Part shown: positions 41,546 through 45,429 of the stretch, piece after piece
Layout: each line of letters opens with the position of its first letter
Position numbering within the stretch: position 1 is the stretch's first letter
Origin: Oscillospiraceae bacterium
GTDB taxonomy: Bacteria; Bacillota; Clostridia; Oscillospirales; Ruminococcaceae
Direction: 5' to 3'
Assembly (NCBI GenBank): GCA_017468365.1
Contig: JAFUIS010000004.1
Coordinates: 1 to 45,429 of the forward strand
DNA: 45,429 bases
Translations under genes and position numbers: made by a program
The notes under the pieces: model-generated
Told to the model about the DNA's origin: nothing
Database searches by the model: none
Seen by the model: the letters and a program-made list of their open reading frames with translations, nothing else

Positions 41546-41962
41546 TTTGGCGCGAAGGGAGTTAAGGTCCTTTGCCTGGTTTTTTGTAATAAAATAAATT
41601 ATGAGCCAGACCAGGGCAAAACCGGTAACAAAAATCGCCGAGAAAACTCCGATGGCAAAAGCGTTTTTAGGTATCCAGTCGTTAAGAAGATACATGATAA
41701 GATAATCGAGATACAAAACCGCGGCATGGATAAGTATCGAAGAAACGAGGGGGAGTTTTTCGCACTGATAAATCGCGGTGATTCCGCCGGCAATAAAAGC
41801 CATTATCAAAATAGAAATTATTCCAAGGGAAATTTCATTGGGAGAAAAACTTTGAACAGTGCCGGTTTTTCCGATGATAAAATAGATTATTGCAAGAATA
41901 AGGGGACCGCCACCGGCTGCCAAAAATCCTCTTTTGAAAAATTCACGAAAAAATACTTTCAT
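41543..41962 (-). CDS. DUF3021 membrane protein
   Basis: 139 aa with four TM helices (about 12-30, 42-60, 72-90, 103-124) and a charged C-terminus. DUF3021 proteins are regularly encoded next to LytTR regulators and are thought to modulate them at the membrane; that arrangement is exact here, with a 4-bp ATGA overlap. Confidence 0.88.
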   Translation of the reverse strand: MKVFFREFFKRGFLAAGGGPLILAIIYFIIGKTGTVQSFSPNEISLGIISILIMAFIAGGITAIYQCEKLPLVSSILIHAAVLYLDYLIMYLLNDWIPKNAFAIGVFSAIFVTGFALVWLIIYFITKNQAKDLNSLRAK

Positions 41963-42402
41963 TTTTCTGAAAACCTCCTTTTAATTTCAGCGAAACACCT
42001 TCGGGAAACATATTCCTTGCTTCCGCTTTTAAAAACCGCATCAATGCCGCCGCTGAAAACCGCGGAAAATCTTTCGATTCGTCTTTCGTTTGCAAGGGCG
42101 GATTTGTTTATGCGTATGAAAAAAGAGGGAAGAAGTTCTTCGATTTCATAAAGGCGCATTTTTATGCGGTATTTTTTTCCGTTTGAAGCGGCGGCAAAGG
42201 TTTTTCCGTCTTCGGAAAAAACGTATTCGATTTCGGAAAAGGGAAGACTGAGCATTTCGTCTTCGGTATAAGCGGGAATACGGTCGGTTTTGCTGTATTG
42301 CATAACAAGAGTTTCTATCCGGTCGGTGAGAGGAGAGCGACCGTGTACTGTCGCGGTGACCTCTTCGTCCTTTGATTTATCGATGACCAAATTGAATTTC
42401 AT
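41959..42402 (-). CDS. LytTR DNA-binding regulator
   Basis: 147 aa from the ATG at 42402 (GGAGGTGA 4 bases upstream; longer open frame rejected). N-terminal ~45 residues (MKFNLVIDKSKDEEVTATVHG) without a receiver domain, then LytTR: PFSEIEYVFSEDGKTFAAASNG, YRIKMRLYEIEELLPSFFIRINKSALANERRI, SGSKEYVSRRCFAEIKR. It binds DNA through the ten-stranded LytTR fold. Partner DUF3021 overlaps it. Repeated GTGCTCAAA elements in its upstream region are the likely binding sites. Confidence 0.93.
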   Translation of the reverse strand: MKFNLVIDKSKDEEVTATVHGRSPLTDRIETLVMQYSKTDRIPAYTEDEMLSLPFSEIEYVFSEDGKTFAAASNGKKYRIKMRLYEIEELLPSFFIRINKSALANERRIERFSAVFSGGIDAVFKSGSKEYVSRRCFAEIKRRFSEK

Positions 42403-42415
42403 CGTTTCACCTCCT

Positions 42416-42484
42416 GTGCTCAAAGTATAGCACAAATAAAATACGCCGTGCTCAAAATTTCGGCAATCGGTATTTTTTGAGCAC
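42416..42484. promoter_or_regulatory. Three GTGCTCAAA repeats upstream of lytTR
   Basis: Copies at 42416-42424 and 42448-42456 (direct, 32 bp apart, about three helix turns) and an inverted copy TTTGAGCAC at 42476-42484. A further AGCAC at 42429-42433 makes a short dyad with the first. They lie between the lytTR RBS and the upstream gene's terminator. Confidence 0.6.
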
Positions 42485-42490
42485 CGAACG

Positions 42491-42523
42491 GCAAAAAACA
42501 AGCCGCAGAAAAATCTGCGGCTT
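42491..42523 (-). terminator. Intrinsic terminator of the fRMsr unit
   Basis: On minus: AAGCCGCAG / CTGCGGCTT followed by GTTTTTTG. Confidence 0.88.
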
Positions 42524-42535
42524 TGAAATTTGCTT

Positions 42536-42991
42536 TTAAAGAACTTTTTCAAGAACATTTACGAATTTCTCAAGCCCGGTTTTATCTTCGTCGCAGAATC
42601 TTCCGACATAGGGGCTGTCGATATCAAGAACGCCCCAGATTTTTCCGCCGACGTGGATGGGAACGACGATTTCGGAATTGGAAGCACCGTCACAGGCAAT
42701 ATGTCCGGGAAATTTATGAACGTCGAAGACGACCTGGGTGGAATCTTCGGCAACAGCGGTTCCGCAAACGCCGCGTCCCACTTCGATTTCAATGCAGGCG
42801 GTTTTGCCCTGGAAAGGTCCGAGAACGAGTTTTCCGTCGATCATTTTATAAAATCCGGCCCAGTTGAGCATTGGAAGCTGTTCCCACAAAAGTGCGGAAG
42901 CATTGGCAAGGTTTGCGGTTTCGTAAGGAACGCCTTCGGTTATTGCCTCGAGGCTTTGGCAAAGAAAATTATAATCGGTTTTATTATCCAT
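42536..42991 (-). CDS. msrC: Free methionine-(R)-sulfoxide reductase (GAF domain)
   Basis: 151 aa GAF protein. Cysteines C66, C76 and C100 (KTACIEI, GRGVCGTA, HIACDGASNSE) have the 10/24 spacing of the catalytic triad of E. coli fRMsr. Other family residues: WAGFY, GPFQGK, EIVVPIHVGGKIWGVLDID. It reduces free Met-R-O to Met in the cytosol. It overlaps the 3' end of the upstream membrane-protein gene by 8 bp. Confidence 0.95.
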   Translation of the reverse strand: MDNKTDYNFLCQSLEAITEGVPYETANLANASALLWEQLPMLNWAGFYKMIDGKLVLGPFQGKTACIEIEVGRGVCGTAVAEDSTQVVFDVHKFPGHIACDGASNSEIVVPIHVGGKIWGVLDIDSPYVGRFCDEDKTGLEKFVNVLEKVL

Positions 42992-43433
42992 TTTGTGCCT
43001 TTCTGTATTTGTTTACGGTTACACAGACATGTCCGATAGCAAAAATTGCTGCAAAAATCACAAGGAACCAATGGCGGAAAATAATTCCGCAAAGGGCAAA
43101 AACAATAATGCGTATTGCGGCAAGAACAAGGCCGAGAGTGAGGCTCTGTTTTTTGAAAAAGAAGAAAAAGAGAACAAGATAAACGGCAAGCAAAACGCCG
43201 TTTGCGGCGAAATAGATTATCATTTCCTCCGGCGCCTTAAAACCGAATTCGCGGATTCCCAAAGGAAGAATCATAAGAAGCATCGAAAGATAGCGTCCGA
43301 ACTGTTCAGTAAGGGAAGCGGCTTTTGAATATTTCTTTTCTCCGTTTTCACGGTGGATAGCGAAAAGAAGTTCGGGTATGATGATTATCCAGACAATAGC
43401 CGCCTGAATGAAGTTTATAAGATTGAGTACCAT
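42984..43433 (-). CDS. Small polytopic membrane protein
   Basis: 149 aa from the ATG at 43433 (GCGAGG 6 bases upstream; the longer frame to 43478 lacks an RBS). Four hydrophobic segments: VLNLINFIQAAIVWIIIIPELLF, SMLLMILPLG, YFAANGVLLAVYLVLFFFFF and AIRIIVFALCGIIF…FLVIFAAIFAIGHV. Family not recognised. Translationally coupled to the fRMsr gene by overlap. Confidence 0.75.
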   Translation of the reverse strand: MVLNLINFIQAAIVWIIIIPELLFAIHRENGEKKYSKAASLTEQFGRYLSMLLMILPLGIREFGFKAPEEMIIYFAANGVLLAVYLVLFFFFFKKQSLTLGLVLAAIRIIVFALCGIIFRHWFLVIFAAIFAIGHVCVTVNKYRKAQNG

Positions 43434-43491
43434 TTTAAACCTCGCAAAAAGGATATAGTTTTCCTTATTATACACCAAGCTGATAAAAAAG

Positions 43492-43518
43492 AAAAGCGCC
43501 CCAGAGGGCGCTTTTTTA
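43492..43518 (-). terminator. Intrinsic terminator of the MBL operon
   Basis: AAAAGCGCCC / GGGCGCTTTT, CAGA loop, overlapping the MBL stop codon. Confidence 0.9.
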
Positions 43519-44268
43519 TCTTAGGGATTCGTAAAGTTCTTTTTTAGAAAAAGGTTCCCGGTGGCCGCTGGCGCAAAGGTCAAAATCATATCTGTCGAGG
43601 AAGGTGATGAATTTATCCACAATGTCTTTGTCATAAGGTATCGCATCAACGGAATCAAGAAAATCTTCTTCGTGTTCGATGTCGAAATGCCAGGGCTTTC
43701 CGTAAAGATCCTTGCAGTTGCTGTCGCCGAGGAACATGAATCTGTCTTCGGGAACGTAACAGACGACCGAATCGTCGGAATGGGGGCCCTTTGAATGGGC
43801 AAGTTCACAGGTCACACCGCCGAGGTCTATGGTGAGTTTATCGTCAAAAACGATATCTGCGCCGACGACTTTTATTTCGCTGCGGTCGGGATATTCGCGC
43901 TTTATCATTTCGGAGCAAAAGGCAATATCTTCGCGGCTCTTAATTCTTTTCTCCATGGAATCGTCGTCCCATTCCCAGTCTGAAACTTCGATGAGTTTTT
44001 CATGTGTCTTTCTTCCGGCAATGGAAGGGATTTTCCAGGCATCCATTCCGAAGCTGTGGTCCCAATGCCAATGGGAAACGGCTACAAAATCCGGAAAGGG
44101 AAGACCCTGCTCCGAAAGTTCGTTTTTCATAAGTTCGACGTGAAAACGGGAATTTCCCGCTTCGTAAAGCATGGAATATTTTTCGCCGACGATAAGACCG
44201 ATATTCGGTCTGTCGGTATAGCTTTCGCAGGGGCGGATATAGATATGTTCGGTGATTTTTTCAAACAT
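43516..44268 (-). CDS. Metallo-beta-lactamase fold hydrolase
   Basis: 250 aa. The metal motif HxHxDH is seen as SHWHWDHSFGMDAW. Later metal ligands: the His region AHSKGPHSDDSVVCYVP, the Asp in FMFLGDSNCKDLYG, and a C-terminal SGHREPFS. Substrate not deducible. Third gene of a short minus operon (gaps of 11 bp and a 4-bp overlap). Confidence 0.93.
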   Translation of the reverse strand: MFEKITEHIYIRPCESYTDRPNIGLIVGEKYSMLYEAGNSRFHVELMKNELSEQGLPFPDFVAVSHWHWDHSFGMDAWKIPSIAGRKTHEKLIEVSDWEWDDDSMEKRIKSREDIAFCSEMIKREYPDRSEIKVVGADIVFDDKLTIDLGGVTCELAHSKGPHSDDSVVCYVPEDRFMFLGDSNCKDLYGKPWHFDIEHEEDFLDSVDAIPYDKDIVDKFITFLDRYDFDLCASGHREPFSKKELYESLR

Positions 44269-44279
44269 GGTTTTCTCCG

Positions 44280-44525
44280 TTATCTTTTTTCGTTGATATA
44301 TCTTATGGCGGAATCGTAATCGCTGCGTTTTACGTAAAATTTATATTCATAGTTGCAGCTTCGGTCGATTCCAAAAGATCCGGTGCGGCCTCTTGACCAA
44401 AAATCGCGTCCCGCTACTTTTACGTAATGTTCGATATTTTTATCTTTAAGGATATTTTTTATCCGCACCATTTCGTTCATGTTGAAGGTGATGAAAACTT
44501 CTTTTCGGTTAAAAATCGTTATCAT
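44280..44525 (-). CDS. Small cytosolic protein, DUF2007-like
   Basis: 81 aa from the ATG at 44525 (GAGGTAATAAA upstream), ATGA overlap with the preceding gene. Pattern MITIFNRKEVFITFNMNEM then RIKNILKDKNIEHYVK, followed by YKFYVKRSDYDSAIRYI. This alpha-beta layout resembles the ferredoxin-fold 'putative signal transducing' DUF2007 proteins. Weak assignment. Confidence 0.7.
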   Translation of the reverse strand: MITIFNRKEVFITFNMNEMVRIKNILKDKNIEHYVKVAGRDFWSRGRTGSFGIDRSCNYEYKFYVKRSDYDSAIRYINEKR

Positions 44526-44953
44526 TTTATTACCTCGGTATGTTTTTGGGGTTCGGTGGGCTTTTTGACAAAAAGAAGAACAAAAAGTCCGGCGGCAAGA
44601 GAAAGGGTTATAAGAGCTCCGACAAAGGTCAGAGTTTTGATTCCGAACAAGACAAAGGGAATTACGGAAAACAGAACTCCGACGCAAAGAAATCCTCTGG
44701 AAAGGTTTATAAGATTATAATTTCCGTTTTTGCAGTAAACTGCAAGCGTTATAAAAACGATAAGGGTAATAAGAGCGGTGAGAAACGGAGCGAAATTTCC
44801 GTAGCCGAAAGGGAATAGGCTGAAATATGGGTGATATTCAATTATCGGAGGTTCGCCCGGAGGAACGGCAAACTGCATCATAACGCCCTTGGGCAAAAGT
44901 TCAAGAACAAGGGCAACTGCCGGGAAAACGAGAAGTAAAAGACGTTTTTTCAT
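44522..44953 (-). CDS. Hypothetical membrane protein
   Basis: 143 aa, four hydrophobic segments (about 4-22, 52-73, 84-103, 108-128), short charged ends, Pro-rich external loop (VPPGEPPIIEYHPYF). AGGGGGC 6 bases before the ATG. First gene of the operon with the DUF2007-like and MBL genes. Confidence 0.75.
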   Translation of the reverse strand: MKKRLLLLVFPAVALVLELLPKGVMMQFAVPPGEPPIIEYHPYFSLFPFGYGNFAPFLTALITLIVFITLAVYCKNGNYNLINLSRGFLCVGVLFSVIPFVLFGIKTLTFVGALITLSLAAGLFVLLFVKKPTEPQKHTEVIK

Positions 44954-44974
44954 AAAAAAGCCCCCTTTTTTATA

Positions 44975-45003
44975 ATTTTAAATCTCTTCACTCTATAAGT
45001 CAA
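44975..45003 (-). promoter_or_regulatory. Promoter of the membrane protein-DUF2007-MBL operon
   Basis: TTGACT (44998-45003), 17 bp, TAAAAT (44975-44980) on minus. Confidence 0.72.
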
Positions 45004-45024
45004 CTTAACGCCCCAAAATGCAAC

Positions 45025-45050
45025 AAAAGCCCGCAATTTTGCGGGCTTTT
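45025..45050. terminator. Intrinsic terminator
   Basis: AAAAGCCCGCAA / TTGCGGGCTTTT, symmetrical T/A flanks. It separates the right-edge remnants from the operon at 44953. Confidence 0.85.
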
Positions 45051-45124
45051 GATTAAAAATATCAGTCGCTGGGTTTCATGGTGGGGATTTCCACTGAGCG
45101 AGTCTTATACATTGATTTAACCTC

Positions 45125-45244
45125 TCATTTCCTGACTTTGTTAATCCAAAGCGGTTTCATTGCAGAAAACAACCTATCATAATATGGCATAACTTTATCC
45201 CATTTGTCGTAAGAATTGTCGTAAAAAAACGAGGGTGTTTTCAT
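45125..45244 (-). pseudogene. Truncated SAM-dependent methyltransferase N-terminus
   Basis: A 39-codon frame MKTPSFFYDNSYDKWDKVMPYY / DRLFSAMKPLWINKVRK then TGA. The 'YDKWDKVMPYYDRLFSAMKPLW' type of opening is that of UbiE-like class I methyltransferases. Those should continue ~150 residues into VLDxGxGxG, which is absent in any frame. A short unrelated-looking stretch (45054-45124) follows before the terminator. It looks like a gene remnant cut at about 45120. Confidence 0.4.
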
Positions 45245-45285
45245 TGCCCAACAAAGAAATACATATCTCCTAAACTGTATAATTA

Positions 45286-45429
45286 CTATTTCTTCATTTG
45301 TCGCAAGAATAGCAGCACCGCCAACACGAGTAGAATAGCGGCATATCCGAGTACCCACCAAAGATGAGGAAAAACCCCTACAAAATCTCCTACAAGTACA
45401 GCACGCTCCATCTCTACTGCGTGAACAAA
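45286..45429 (-). CDS. ABC-2 type transporter permease (3' end only)
   Basis: 47 C-terminal residues, open to the window edge: FVHAVEMERAVLVGDFVGVF, then PHLWWVLGYAAILLVLAVLLFLRQMKK. HAVEMxRAxLxGD, a short Trp/Pro loop, a last TM helix and a basic end are typical of DrrB/NodJ-like ABC-2 permeases. The remainder lies outside the window. Confidence 0.65.
   Translation of the reverse strand, partial: FVHAVEMERAVLVGDFVGVFPHLWWVLGYAAILLVLAVLLFLRQMKK

Noticed and set aside
45125-45361. 78-aa protein starting at 45361 on minus
   Set aside because: Its first half overlaps, in another frame, the clear C-terminus of an ABC-2 permease; only the last 39 codons have a plausible separate start.

Overview
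The window looks like a chromosomal segment of an anaerobic, low-to-medium GC, probably spore-forming Clostridia (Oscillospirales-like gut or rumen lineage). The signs are strong GGAGG ribosome binding sites, TTGACA/TATAAT promoters with 17-bp spacers, U-run terminators after nearly every unit, T-box leaders, c-di-AMP genes cdaA-cdaR, ferredoxin-linked enzymes, ThyX, a BclA-like collagen protein and a small Cys/Gly-rich peptide. Placement is inference; there is no rRNA. Several genes use TTG starts and one appears to use CTG, so some 5' ends here differ from naive ATG calls.

Layout. 0-9.3 kb: housekeeping genes (3' end of an SPFH/zinc-ribbon gene, DUF4870, mnmM, a lipoprotein, thyX, DJ-1, an unlisted 44-aa Cys-rich peptide, mltG, DUF3343 + cysteine desulfurase, cdaA-cdaR). 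9.3-17.2 kb: FAD dehydrogenase, U32 protein, tRNA-Ser(GGA), aldo/keto reductase, YjbR and two lipoproteins. 17.2-31.0 kb, all on the minus strand: a large branched-chain acid / amino acid cluster (below). 31.0-45.4 kb: collagen-like protein, RNHCP protein, a three-gene NuoE/NuoF/GltD-like flavin-FeS complex, ABC-F, a tiny winged-helix regulator with a perfect palindrome, DUF89, LytTR-DUF3021, free-Met-sulfoxide reductase, MBL hydrolase, and at the right edge a truncated methyltransferase and the 3' end of an ABC-2 permease.

The most interesting content is 17.2-31.0 kb. Two paralogous proteins, each an XRE-type HTH + cupin + AMP-forming acyl-CoA synthetase in one chain, lie behind their own TTGACA promoter and T-box leader. 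Aligning the two leaders at the shared lower stem (GAAG/CTTC, K-turn, GGC/GCC) puts the specifier at GUA (Val) in one and AUC (Ile) in the other. The Val-type unit continues without a terminator into a P-loop ATPase (CTG start), a four-subunit 2-oxoisovalerate:ferredoxin oxidoreductase and a branched-chain aminotransferase. Next comes an internal attenuator with a candidate leader peptide (MGILIIFFQSLF), then a 2-isopropylmalate-synthase-like protein that has lost its catalytic metal-binding motifs but kept the LeuA regulatory domain, and last a sugar-isomerase-like TIM barrel fused to another acyl-CoA synthetase.

T-box control argues that the pathway is anabolic: exogenous isobutyrate and 2-methylbutyrate (perhaps isovalerate for the third ligase) would be activated to CoA esters, reductively carboxylated by VOR with reduced ferredoxin, and aminated to Val, Ile (and Leu), induced when the cognate tRNA is uncharged. 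The nearby transhydrogenase-like complex could help supply reduced ferredoxin. The pathway is known biochemically from rumen anaerobes; the regulatory and domain architecture read here is, as far as I can tell, undescribed.
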